A stretch of 64,000 nucleotides of DNA from Ensifer adhaerens. GTDB lineage: Bacteria > Pseudomonadota > Alphaproteobacteria > Rhizobiales > Rhizobiaceae. Under the pieces are notes generated by a model. It saw only the letters and a list, made by a program, of their open reading frames with translations, did not search any database and was not told the DNA's origin. Shown here piece by piece: positions 27,482-36,241 of this stretch (position 1 is the first letter of the stretch; the number at the start of each line of letters is the position of its first letter). The DNA is taken from NCBI RefSeq assembly GCF_001270265.1, contig NZ_LGAP01000025.1:40057-104056 (forward strand). Direction: 5' to 3'. A program made the translations under genes and the position numbers.

Positions 27482-28717
27482 TCAGTCCGCCGAAGCGATG
27501 ATGTCGGCAAAGCGCTTCTGCGCATCTTCCGGCGTCATGGAGGGGTTCGCGAAGAACTCGGAGAAGAGGTCTTCCTTCTGTTTCTGGCTGTCGGCAGACA
27601 GAAGTTGGTCGGTGCCCTGGATCACGTTGCCCTTGGCGAGAATGTCCAGACCCTTCTTCATGCAGTCGTTGGCGGCGGCCAGGTCGACGTCACCACGCAC
27701 CGGCAGCGAACCCTTCTTCAGGTTGAACGCGACCTGCGTCGCCGGGTTCAGCAGCGTCGATGCCAGCGCTTCCTGCGCCTTGGACTTTTCCTCGTCCTTC
27801 AATAGCGGGAAGTAGAAGGCATCGCCCCCGGTCGAGATCACCTCGTTGACACCGAGACCCGGAAGGCAGGTGTAGTCGGTTCCGGCCTTTTGGCCAGCAA
27901 GCTGGAATTCGCCCTGTGCCCAGTCGCCCATGATCTGGCCGCCGGCCTTGCCGGTGATGACCATGTTCGTCGCCTGGTTCCAATCCTGGACGTTGGTGCC
28001 CTTGGACATGCGGCGCGCATCGTCGGCAGCCTTGAAGACCTTGGCGATCTCCGGTCCGGCTGCGGCTTCCTCGTCCTTGTCGCCAAAGACCTTCTGGAAC
28101 GTGTCCTTGCCGGCAATCGCCACCATCAGCACGTCAAAGGCGCCGGCCGCCTGCCACGGCTGGCCGCCGACGGCGAGCGGCACGATGCCGGCCTTCTCGA
28201 GCGCTGGGGCGGCTGCGACGAACTCGTCCCAGTTCTTCGGCACGTCGACGCCCGCCTGCTTGAAGGCGGCGTTCGACAGCCAGAGCCACTGCCAGGAGTG
28301 GATGTTGACCGGTGCGCAATAGATCTTGCCGTCGATGGTGCAGGAATCGAGCAGGCTCGCCGGCTTGATGATCTCCTTCCACTTCTCCTTGGTGGCGACG
28401 TCAGTCAGGTCGCGCATCAACCCGGCCTCGACAAGCTCCTCGGCTTGGCGACCATGGTTGAATTGCGTGGCTGCCATGGGGTCACCACCGGTGATGCGGC
28501 TGACCATGATGGGGCGCGCCGTGCTGCCGGAACCGGCGATCGCACCGTCAACCCAATGATTGCCGGTCGCATCGAATGCCTTGGCCAGTTCGGCAACCGC
28601 TGCCGCCTCACCGCCTGACGTCCACCAATGGGTTACCTCAAGATCGGCAGCGCTTGCTGCACCGAGCGGCAGCACCACCGTCACCGCCAAAGCGGCCGCG
28701 AAAGAACGTAAATTCAT
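27482..28717 (-). CDS. Sugar ABC transporter substrate-binding protein (extracellular family 1)
   Basis: 411 residues with a signal peptide ending at LGAASAAD. The mature N-terminus LEVTHWWTSGGEAAAVAELA is typical of cluster B sugar receptors; TQFNHGRQAEELVEAGLM, VNIHSWQWLWLSNAAF and GDAFYFPLLKDEE follow. Aromatic residues around HSWQWLW would stack on sugar rings. It starts the operon that ends with the Gfo/Idh gene. With a cytoplasmic beta-mannosidase behind it, a mannoside or manno-oligosaccharide ligand is inferred. Confidence 0.9.
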   Translation of the reverse strand: MNLRSFAAALAVTVVLPLGAASAADLEVTHWWTSGGEAAAVAELAKAFDATGNHWVDGAIAGSGSTARPIMVSRITGGDPMAATQFNHGRQAEELVEAGLMRDLTDVATKEKWKEIIKPASLLDSCTIDGKIYCAPVNIHSWQWLWLSNAAFKQAGVDVPKNWDEFVAAAPALEKAGIVPLAVGGQPWQAAGAFDVLMVAIAGKDTFQKVFGDKDEEAAAGPEIAKVFKAADDARRMSKGTNVQDWNQATNMVITGKAGGQIMGDWAQGEFQLAGQKAGTDYTCLPGLGVNEVISTGGDAFYFPLLKDEEKSKAQEALASTLLNPATQVAFNLKKGSLPVRGDVDLAAANDCMKKGLDILAKGNVIQGTDQLLSADSQKQKEDLFSEFFANPSMTPEDAQKRFADIIASAD

Positions 28718-28732
28718 GAGTCTCCTCCCTCA

Positions 28733-28746
28733 CTGTAACGTTACCG
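28733..28746. promoter_or_regulatory. LacI-type operator at the sugar operon
   Basis: CTGTAACGTTACCG has a perfect GTAACGTTAC palindrome at its core. It lies 16 bases upstream of the receptor start codon, in the transcription start or leader region. It agrees in 12 of 14 bases with the site at 29054-29067. Confidence 0.7.
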
Positions 28747-29053
28747 TAAAAAACTTAGAGGAAACGATCCCGGTCCGCAACACCCACCCCAATGAATTTA
28801 AACAGAAACGTTATTTACAACTCATAGGCGCACTAGAGCGCAGCGACGAGACGTGAGATCACCGCGGGGAAATCAAAGGCAAAGAGGCAAAAGTTGCCAC
28901 TATCCCGCTGTTTTTGATGAATATTGCCAAAGATCGCGGCCGTCTTGCTGCATATGCTCTCTCGCAAATGCACAACGCCCGATGCCACGGGCCTCACTCA
29001 ACCAGAGTGTTTCATCTTTCGCAGCGCAGCAACAAAAATGCTCGACAGGACTA

Positions 29054-29067
29054 CTGTATCGTTACAG
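29054..29067. promoter_or_regulatory. Second LacI-type operator, ahead of the LacI gene
   Basis: CTGTATCGTTACAG is a 14-base imperfect palindrome (CTGTA...TACAG) in the divergent region between the receptor gene and the LacI gene. The likeness to the operator at 28733 suggests that one regulator binds both sites. A third weaker site around GAAACGTTATTT (28805-28816) may also belong. Confidence 0.6.
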
Positions 29068-29232
29068 ATTTATCGGAACGGCGCCTTCCCAAAGCAGGAT
29101 AGCTCCCCGTCACATTTCGTATATAAGGCGATGAAGTGACGCGAAACGGGACGGCGGGGCAAACTGGCCGATCGGACTTCGCACCGGCTGAGTGAAGGCT
29201 GGCGACAATGGCAAGGGCGGGCGGGTAAGGCG

Positions 29233-30291
29233 ATGGACGGCAAGACGAAAAACAGACCGCTGACGCCGCCGCCGGATGGCGGCAGGCCAACGCTGAAGAC
29301 AATCGCTTTCATGACCGGGCTCGGCATTACCACCGTTTCCCGTGCCTTGAAGGATGCGCCCGACATCGGCGCCGAAACTAAGGAGCGCGTTCGCCTCGTC
29401 GCCAAGCAGATCGGCTACCAGCCCAACCGCGCCGGCGTACGCCTCAGAACCGGCAAGACCAACGTCATCAGCCTGGTGCTGACGCTCGAGGAAGAGATCA
29501 TGGGCATTACCAGCCCCATGGTCGTCGGCATCACCGAGGTTCTCGCCGGCACGCCCTACCACCTGGTCGTCACCCCCTACAGCGCCACCAAGGATGCCCT
29601 GGCGCCGATCCGCTACATCCTCGACACCGGCGCTGCTGATGGCGTGATCATCTCGCGCACGGAACCGCACGACCCGCGCGTGGCGCTTCTGACGGAGCGC
29701 GGCCTGCCCTTCGTCACCCATGGCCGCACCGAAATGGGCGTCGTCCACCCCTATCATGACTTCGACAACGAGCGTTTTGCCTATGAGGCGGTGCGCGAGC
29801 TGGTGGAGCGCGGCCGCAAACGCCTGGTGCTGCTGGAGCCGCCGCCGCACCTGACATTTTATTCCCATATGCGTGCCGGCTTCGAGCGCGGGCTTCGCGA
29901 CTTCCAGGCGGATGCGGTCAGCTTCCATCATATCAACATCGACCACACGCTGGTCGAGATCCGCGACGCCTTCGAGACGCTGATGCGCTCCGACGACGCT
30001 CCGGATGGCATCGTCTCGGGCAGCGGCTCGGGCGCGATCGCGCTGATTGCCGGGCTCGAAGCCGCCAAGAAGACACTCGGCAAGGATGCCGACATGGTCT
30101 CCAAGGTGCCGAGCGATTTCCTGCGCTGGCTTCGCCCCGAGGTGGTGACCATGTACGAGGACATCCGGGTTGCCGGGCGCGAACTCGCCAAGGCGGTGAT
30201 CGGCCATATCGACGGCCAGCCATCCGAGACGCTGCAGAGCCTCAGCCAGCCTGAGTTTCAGTCCGCCGTGCAGGTGTCGATCAAGCGATAA
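29233..30291 (+). CDS. LacI-family transcriptional regulator of the sugar operon
   Basis: 352 residues. The helix-turn-helix occupies about residues 19-40 (TLKTIAFMTGLGITTVSRAL) and the hinge helix follows at YQPNRAGVRLRTGKTN. The periplasmic-binding-like ligand domain runs to the end, with VEGITEVLAGTPYHLV-like and DGVIISRTEPHDPR segments. It is divergent from the sugar ABC operon, with two matching palindromes between. It probably represses that operon until its sugar ligand is present. A 12-residue basic/proline lead precedes the HTH. Confidence 0.9.
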   Translation: MDGKTKNRPLTPPPDGGRPTLKTIAFMTGLGITTVSRALKDAPDIGAETKERVRLVAKQIGYQPNRAGVRLRTGKTNVISLVLTLEEEIMGITSPMVVGITEVLAGTPYHLVVTPYSATKDALAPIRYILDTGAADGVIISRTEPHDPRVALLTERGLPFVTHGRTEMGVVHPYHDFDNERFAYEAVRELVERGRKRLVLLEPPPHLTFYSHMRAGFERGLRDFQADAVSFHHINIDHTLVEIRDAFETLMRSDDAPDGIVSGSGSGAIALIAGLEAAKKTLGKDADMVSKVPSDFLRWLRPEVVTMYEDIRVAGRELAKAVIGHIDGQPSETLQSLSQPEFQSAVQVSIKR

Positions 30292-30405
30292 CGGGTCGCG
30301 CGATTCCGCACCATCACCAATCGGCTTACCGTGCCCGGAAGCAACCTGTGGACGCACCGATTCCGAAGCGCTAAACGGCACCCGTGCAAGAGCAGAGGGT
30401 CGGTG

Positions 30406-30852
30406 ATGAACATCGTCGTGAGAAAAGCCAGAGCTGAAGACGTCGAGGCGATCTTCGACATCCGCACCAGTGTCGTTCAAAACCACCTCTCGCGCGAACA
30501 ACTGTCGGAGATGGGCATCACGCCGGCAACACTGATCGAGATACTGGCGGCCGACGCCGGGGTCTGGATCGCCGAGGTCGACGGCAGCCCCGCCGCATTC
30601 TCGTCGATCGACGACGAAGACGGCTCCGTCTTCGCCCTCTTCGTCAACCCTGATTTCGAAGGGCTCGGCCTTGGAAGGCTGCTACTGAAGGAGGCGGAAA
30701 CCGCCCTCTTCCGCAATCACGAGACGATCTGGCTCGAAACCGACGGACGTGAAGGCATCCGCGCCAACGGCTTCTATCGCAAGCACGGCTGGATCCACGT
30801 CGACACGATGGCAAACGGCGACGTCCGATACGAGAAAAGTCGCCCCAAGTAG
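30406..30852 (+). CDS. GNAT family N-acetyltransferase
   Basis: 148 residues from the ATG at 30406. The acetyl-CoA loop is FEGLGLGRLLLKEAE, preceded by FALFVNPD and followed by IWLETDGREGIRANGFYRKHGW, as in small-molecule N-acetyltransferases. The acceptor is unknown. The gene stands alone between the LacI gene and an oppositely directed hydrolase. Confidence 0.83.
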   Translation: MNIVVRKARAEDVEAIFDIRTSVVQNHLSREQLSEMGITPATLIEILAADAGVWIAEVDGSPAAFSSIDDEDGSVFALFVNPDFEGLGLGRLLLKEAETALFRNHETIWLETDGREGIRANGFYRKHGWIHVDTMANGDVRYEKSRPK

Positions 30853-30946
30853 AGACCGCCCACCGGCCGTTCGCCTTCGTCGGCGGCATCGCTTTGGGTT
30901 CGCAGAAGGGCGCTTCCCCGCGCTCCAGCGAGCGACGAAGTTGCGC

Positions 30947-31513
30947 CTAAAGGCCCCCGAGAAACCGTTCGACACGGCCCCACGTGAGGCTTGCCGCCTC
31001 GTCGTCGTAATCCGGCAGCGAAGCGTCCGCATAGAGGTGGCCGACGCCGGGATAGGTGAAGGCTTCAAGCGCAATCGGCGACCGGTCCGCAACCGCGCGC
31101 CATGCCGCGACATCCTCCGCCGGCTCGTAAATGTCCGGATCGGCTAGATGCAACTGCACCGGAACGCCGTCGCGGGCATTGTCGGGGATTTCGACGATGC
31201 TGTGCAGCAGCAGAACGCCCGATGTTTTCGGCCGCTTCGCCCAGAGGTGTGAGGCGATGGCAGCGCCAAAGGAAAATCCGCCGAGCACTGCCGATGCCGG
31301 CTGGCTGGCTACCGCCACTTCCGCGCGTTCGCAGAGTATCCGCCAGCCGATTTCGTCCTTGAGCGCAAAGCCGTCGTCCATCGAACCCGCAACCTGACCT
31401 TCATAGAGATCGGGCGTGATCACATCGTGCCCAAGCGCCCGCAAGCGCGCCGCGGCGTCGCGCTCGAGCGCGCGCAGCCCGCAAATGGAATGAAACAGGA
31501 TAACCGTCGCCAT
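30947..31513 (-). CDS. Dienelactone hydrolase-like alpha/beta hydrolase
   Basis: 188 residues. The nucleophile elbow reads LGGFSFGAAIA with Ser where classical dienelactone hydrolases carry Cys, and the catalytic His is in YPGVGHLYAD; the acid residue is probably in LADPDIY. Opening strands VILFHSICGLRALERDAAARL match the family. The Ser nucleophile suggests an esterase. Substrate unknown. Confidence 0.78.
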   Translation of the reverse strand: MATVILFHSICGLRALERDAAARLRALGHDVITPDLYEGQVAGSMDDGFALKDEIGWRILCERAEVAVASQPASAVLGGFSFGAAIASHLWAKRPKTSGVLLLHSIVEIPDNARDGVPVQLHLADPDIYEPAEDVAAWRAVADRSPIALEAFTYPGVGHLYADASLPDYDDEAASLTWGRVERFLGGL

Positions 31514-31644
31514 CGATATGCTCCTCGTGCCGGTTGCCGTCGCCGGACCTGAAATACTATGGCGTGCAATTCAAGACAATGCCGGCCGAGTACTAATGGC
31601 CCTGCGCGCACCTCCGGAGCCGAAGCGACGGCCCCAAACGAAAA

Positions 31645-31664
31645 GGGGCGGCCAGAGCCGCCCC
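31645..31664 (-). terminator. Rho-independent terminator of gnd
   Basis: GGGGCGGC-CAGA-GCCGCCCC is an 8-bp stem that on the minus strand is followed by CTTTTC. It lies 26 bases beyond the gnd stop codon. Confidence 0.85.
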
Positions 31665-31689
31665 GTTCCAATTTCCGATCTTCGCCCGC

Positions 31690-33120
31690 TCAGGCGTTGA
31701 GGCCGCTGCCCCACGGGCCGTGATGGCTGTCGGCACCATCGACGCGGTCGAAGCCATGGGCGCCGAAGAAGTCGCGCTGGGCCTGGATCACGTTGGCGGT
31801 GCCGCGGCCGCGGCGGTAGCTGTCGAAGTAGCCGAGGGCCGAGGCCAGTGCCGGCGCCGGCAGGCCGCCAAGGGCGGCCGCCGAAACGACGCGGCGCAGC
31901 GCTGCGTCGGTTTCCTTGACCATGGCGGCAAAGGCCGGCGTGACGATCAGGTTGGCGGCATCGGGCGCCTTGGTGAAGGCGGTGGTGATTTCATCCAAGA
32001 ACTGCGAGCGGATGATGCAGCCGGCGCGCCAGATCTTGGCAATCGTCGGCATCGGCAGCGACCAGTCGAATTCCTTCGACGCGGCGGACATGACGGCAAA
32101 GCCTTGCGCATAGGCGCCGATCTTGGCGGCCAGCAGCGCGTTTTCCAGGTCCTTGATGAAGGCAGCCTTGTCGGTGACCTCGAACGCGCCGACATCCGGC
32201 AGGCCAAGGATCGTCTCGGCGGCTTCGCGCTCTGCCTTCGCCGACGAGATGCTGCGGGCGGCCACGGCCGCTTCGATTGCGGTTGCCGGCACGCCCATGG
32301 TCTGCGCTTCGATCACCGACCACTTGCCGGTGCCCTTCTGGCCGGCCTTGTCGAGGATCAGGTCGACGATCGGCTTGCCGGTCAGCGGGTCTGCCGCCTT
32401 CAGCACCTTCTCGGTGATCTCGATCAGATAGGAGTTGAGGCGGCCCTTGTTCCAGGCGCCAAACACCTCGCCGATCTCGCCCGCCGTCATCTTCAGGCCG
32501 TCGCGCAGGATGCCGTAGATTTCGGCGATCATCTGCATGTCGGCATATTCGATGCCGTTGTGGATCGTCTTGACGAAGTGACCGGCGCCGTTTTCGCCGA
32601 GCCAGGCGACGCACGGGTCGTTGTCGTACTTGGCGGCGATCGAGCTCAGCACCGTCTCGACGCGCTTCCAGGAGTCTTCCGTGCCGCCGACCATGATCGA
32701 CGGGCCGTGGCGCGCGCCCTCTTCACCGCCGGAAACGCCCATGCCGATGAAGGTCAGGCCCGAATCCTGCAGCGCCTCGAAGCGGCGCATCGTGTCGCGG
32801 AAGTTGGCGTTGCCGGCATCGATCATGATGTCGCCCTTGGCGAGGTAGGGCTTGAGGATTTCCATCTGCTGATCGACCGGCTCGCCGGCCTTGATCATGA
32901 TGATGATCGGCCGCGGCGGGCGGATGGCGGCGACGAACGCTTCGATGGTGTCACAGGGCACGATCTGGCCCTGAAGCTCGCCGGCTTCCGCGTAGAATTT
33001 GTGCGTCGCCTCGACGGTGCGGTTGAACACCGCGATCTTGTTGCCTTTTTCAGCGATGTTGAGCGCCAGGTTCGAGCCCATGACACCGAGACCGATAAGG
33101 CCGATTTCCGCCTGTGACAC
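31690..33120 (-). CDS. gnd: 6-phosphogluconate dehydrogenase (decarboxylating)
   Basis: 476 residues from GTG 33120 with GGAGG 9 bases upstream. The NADP fold begins IGLIGLGVMGSNLALNIAEKG with the Arg of FNRT for the 2'-phosphate. Active-site motifs GVSGGEEGARHGPSIM, GAGHFVKTIHNGIEYADMQ and the C-terminal FDSYRRGRGTANVIQAQRDFFGAHGFDR are complete. It converts 6-phosphogluconate to ribulose 5-phosphate, making NADPH. Length is normal. The gene stands alone with its own terminator. Confidence 0.95.
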   Translation of the reverse strand: MSQAEIGLIGLGVMGSNLALNIAEKGNKIAVFNRTVEATHKFYAEAGELQGQIVPCDTIEAFVAAIRPPRPIIIMIKAGEPVDQQMEILKPYLAKGDIMIDAGNANFRDTMRRFEALQDSGLTFIGMGVSGGEEGARHGPSIMVGGTEDSWKRVETVLSSIAAKYDNDPCVAWLGENGAGHFVKTIHNGIEYADMQMIAEIYGILRDGLKMTAGEIGEVFGAWNKGRLNSYLIEITEKVLKAADPLTGKPIVDLILDKAGQKGTGKWSVIEAQTMGVPATAIEAAVAARSISSAKAEREAAETILGLPDVGAFEVTDKAAFIKDLENALLAAKIGAYAQGFAVMSAASKEFDWSLPMPTIAKIWRAGCIIRSQFLDEITTAFTKAPDAANLIVTPAFAAMVKETDAALRRVVSAAALGGLPAPALASALGYFDSYRRGRGTANVIQAQRDFFGAHGFDRVDGADSHHGPWGSGLNA

Positions 33121-33300
33121 GTGATTGCCTCCATTGGACAGGAGAGCCGGACGCGATCGGGATAAACGCGTGGGAGCCGGCCCCTCGAATTGAACTTCGC
33201 GCGCTCGCATTGCCCCTCGGGAAAGGGGCGGACGCAAGATGCGACGGCGGAGGCTGTTTTGGCATTCAAATCGATTAACGACAAGCCATTCCTGAGAAAA

Positions 33301-33459
33301 TCACTCCTTTTCGGGCTTACCGTCGCCATCGTCGAGCACGCGCCACGAGGCGCCGTCGAGGTCTTCGTACTGGCCGCTCTTCAGCGCCCAGAGGAAGGCG
33401 ACAAGACCAAGTCCGCCTAAGAACAATGCAATCGGAATGAGATAGATCAGCGTGTTCAT
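33301..33459 (-). CDS. fixS: Cbb3 oxidase maturation protein FixS/CcoS
   Basis: 52 residues: one membrane helix (TLIYLIPIALFLGGLGLVAFLWALKSGQYEDLDG) with the family hallmark KSGQYEDLDG after it, then an acidic tail. CcoS is needed to assemble the active cbb3 oxidase. Its ATG overlaps the fixI stop by 4 bases (ATGA), so it is the last gene of fixGHIS. Confidence 0.95.
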   Translation of the reverse strand: MNTLIYLIPIALFLGGLGLVAFLWALKSGQYEDLDGASWRVLDDGDGKPEKE

Positions 33460-35747
33460 GAGGCACTTCCAATGGCGTCCAGCGCTGTCGGCGCCTGCCG
33501 TTCGGCCATTGCCGTGGCGGCCTTGCGGTTGCCGGCACGCAGGCGCAAGGCATTGGCGACGACGATCACCGACGATGTCGACATGGCGACGGCTGCAATC
33601 AGCGGCGTCGCGTAGCCCATGATGGCGATCGGAACGGCGATGACGTTGTAGCCAATCGCCAGCGCGAAGTTCTGGCGGATCAGCCGGCCGGCGCGGCGCG
33701 AGGTGTCGATCGCCATCGGCACGGCAGAAAGCCCCTGGTGCAGGAAGACGAAGTCGGCGGCCTGCCGGCCGACATCGGCCGCGGTGGCCGGCGCCATCGA
33801 CACATGGGCGGCACGGAGCGCCGGCGCGTCGTTGATGCCGTCGCCGACCATCAGCACGCGGTGGCCGCCTTCGGCCGCAGCCGCGCATTCGTCAACCTTG
33901 CCGCGCGGCGACAGCTCGGAACGCCAGCGGGTAATGCCGAGCCTGCCGGCAAGCGCTGCCACCACCGGCTCGCGGTCGCCTGAGAGAATGCCGGTCGCAA
34001 ACCCCATGCGGGTCAGGCTCTCGACGCTTTCGTGCGCTAACGGCCGCAGCCGGTCTTCAAAGCGGAAGCAGGCAAGCTCGCGTCCGTCGAGAGACAGGAT
34101 CGCCTCCGACTGGCCGCTCGCCTCACCGGCATCGCCGCAGGCGAAGGCGCGGCTACCGAGGCGGTAGACGCCGTCTGCCGTCACCGCCTCAATGCCGGCC
34201 CCTGGGATTTCGCGGATATCACCGGCGAGCACCGACGCGATCGCAGCCGCATCGTGGATTGCGATCGCCAGCGGGTGGCGTGAATGCACGGCAAGGCCAG
34301 CCGCCTTTGCCAGCACATTCGGCTTGATCTCTGCCCCATTGACGAGACGCGGCTCGCCTGATGTCAGCGTGCCCGTCTTGTCGAACAGCACCGTGTCGAT
34401 CTCGGCCAACCGCTCCATCGCCGAGCCGTCCTTGACCATGACGCCATTCTGGAAGAGCCGTCCGGCAGCAATGACCTGCACGACCGGCACCGCCAGCCCG
34501 AGCGCGCAGGGGCAGGTAATGATCAGCACCGCGACGGCCACCAGCATGGCGTGGTGGAAATCGCCATCGACGAACATCCAGCCGACGAAACTGAGGAACG
34601 CCAGCAGATGAACCGCAGGCGAATAATACTGCGCCGCGCGATCGGCGATGCGGCGATAGCGCGCCCTGCCCCCTTCGGCGGCCTCCATCAGGCCCATGAT
34701 TGCGGCCGGCAGCGAGTCACGGGCAGGGGCCGTCGCCTCGATCGTCAGAGGCCCGGTGAGATTGGGCGGGCCCGCCTCGACCGTGTCGCCGACATGCACC
34801 GGCGACGGCGCGCTTTCGCCGTTGACGATCGACCGGTCGAGGTCGCTGGAGCCGACAAGAATCCGCCCGTCGACGGAAATGCGTTCGCCGGCCGCGATCG
34901 CCAGACGTTCGCCCGGCTTGATCTCGTCGACCGGCCGGTATTCGCGGCTGCCATCCGTATCGACCACCATCGCTCCGCGCGGCGACAGGCGCGCCAGGCT
35001 GCTGATCGCCGAACGGGCTCGGCCGCGCATCATGTGGTCGAGCGTGCGGCCGATAAGCAGGAAGAACAGCAGCATTACCGTGCCGTCGAACCAGGCATGG
35101 GTGCCGTGAGTGATCGTCTCATAGAGCGAGATGCCATAGGACAGCGTGATCGCCAGCGCGATCGGCACATCCATATTGGTGCGGCCATGCTTCAGCGCAT
35201 TCCAGGCGGACGCGTAGAAGAACCGGCCGGCATAGATCAGCGTCGGCGCGGCGATCAGCGCCGAAATCCAATGGAAGAGATCGCGTGTCGCCGCGTCGGC
35301 ACCGGACCAGACCGAGACCGAGAGCAGCATGATGTTGGTCGAGGCAAAACCGGCGACGGCAACGGCGCGCACCAGCTGCTTCAGCAGCGTGTCGCCTTCC
35401 TCCTCGCCGGGGGCAAACAGATGCGTCTCGTAGCCGCGCTCGCGGATGGCGCGCGCCAGTTCGCGTGGATCGGTGCGCTGCCCCGCGACGTCTTCCTTCC
35501 AGACGATCGACACCCGGCGCGAGGAAAGGTTGATGCGGGCACGCTCCACCTCAGGTCGGGTCTTCAGCGCGGCCTCGATCGTGGTGATGCAGGCGCCGCA
35601 ATGGATGCCGGGCACGCTGAGGTCGGTCTGGCGAAGGCCGCCGTCGAGCGCGCGGCTGGTCAACCACAGCTCTTCCGAGCTCGGCAGGCCCTGGGCACTT
35701 CTCTCGATCTCCAGCACGGTTTCGGCGCCGGCAGCGCAGCAGCTCAT
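33456..35747 (-). CDS. fixI: Copper-transporting P1B-type ATPase FixI/CcoI
   Basis: 763 residues from the ATG at 35747, which overlaps the fixH stop by 4 bases. An N-terminal metal-binding domain (VPGIHCGACITTIEAAL, CxxC form GIHCGAC) precedes eight membrane helices. The ion site CPCALGLAVP, the phosphorylation motif DKTGTLTSG and the hinge GDGINDAPAL are intact. It delivers copper for the CuB centre of the cbb3 oxidase. The opening residues CCAAG may add a second metal site. Confidence 0.95.
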   Translation of the reverse strand: MSCCAAGAETVLEIERSAQGLPSSEELWLTSRALDGGLRQTDLSVPGIHCGACITTIEAALKTRPEVERARINLSSRRVSIVWKEDVAGQRTDPRELARAIRERGYETHLFAPGEEEGDTLLKQLVRAVAVAGFASTNIMLLSVSVWSGADAATRDLFHWISALIAAPTLIYAGRFFYASAWNALKHGRTNMDVPIALAITLSYGISLYETITHGTHAWFDGTVMLLFFLLIGRTLDHMMRGRARSAISSLARLSPRGAMVVDTDGSREYRPVDEIKPGERLAIAAGERISVDGRILVGSSDLDRSIVNGESAPSPVHVGDTVEAGPPNLTGPLTIEATAPARDSLPAAIMGLMEAAEGGRARYRRIADRAAQYYSPAVHLLAFLSFVGWMFVDGDFHHAMLVAVAVLIITCPCALGLAVPVVQVIAAGRLFQNGVMVKDGSAMERLAEIDTVLFDKTGTLTSGEPRLVNGAEIKPNVLAKAAGLAVHSRHPLAIAIHDAAAIASVLAGDIREIPGAGIEAVTADGVYRLGSRAFACGDAGEASGQSEAILSLDGRELACFRFEDRLRPLAHESVESLTRMGFATGILSGDREPVVAALAGRLGITRWRSELSPRGKVDECAAAAEGGHRVLMVGDGINDAPALRAAHVSMAPATAADVGRQAADFVFLHQGLSAVPMAIDTSRRAGRLIRQNFALAIGYNVIAVPIAIMGYATPLIAAVAMSTSSVIVVANALRLRAGNRKAATAMAERQAPTALDAIGSAS

Positions 35748-36241
35748 GGACGCTCTCCCGGCGCGATGAAGCGGATGGCTTGGCGATAGACGACCTTGTC
35801 GCCCGACGTCGCGGTGATGTCGGCGATCCATTGGCCGCGCTTGAGGTCGGTCGCGGCGACGAAGACGCCCTCGCCCTGATGGGCCATCTCGACCCGCACG
35901 TCCTCATGCTCCTCGACCGGCCGCTTGAACACGGCAACGACCTTGTCGGCCGAGGTTTCGGCCTTGCCCTGCCGTGTCAGGGTGTAGCGCACCGCGCCTT
36001 GCTCCAGGCTCAGCTTGCCGTCGAGACCGCTTGCCGTAAAGGCGCGCGCCTCCTTCACCTTGCCGTTGAACTGCTGACTGGCGACATAGGTGTTCTGAAC
36101 GACGAGCCCACTCCAGCTGTGGCTGGCGTTCCAGGCCATGATCAGGTTGACGGTGATGATGGTGCCGAAGAACAGCACCATCACGCCGAGCATGTGCCAT
36201 CCGGTGAAGACGCGTGGTTGCCTGCCCTGGTCAGCGGTCAT
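35744..36241 (-). CDS. fixH: Cbb3 oxidase assembly protein FixH
   Basis: 165 residues. One N-terminal membrane helix (GWHMLGVMVLFFGTIITVNLIMA) leads to a periplasmic immunoglobulin-like domain ending in VVYRQAIRFIAPGERP. This is the FixH (PF05751) form, with SWSGLVVQNTYVASQQFN after the helix. It cooperates with FixI in cofactor insertion. It overlaps both fixG and fixI by 4 bases. Confidence 0.93.
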   Translation of the reverse strand: MTADQGRQPRVFTGWHMLGVMVLFFGTIITVNLIMAWNASHSWSGLVVQNTYVASQQFNGKVKEARAFTASGLDGKLSLEQGAVRYTLTRQGKAETSADKVVAVFKRPVEEHEDVRVEMAHQGEGVFVAATDLKRGQWIADITATSGDKVVYRQAIRFIAPGERP

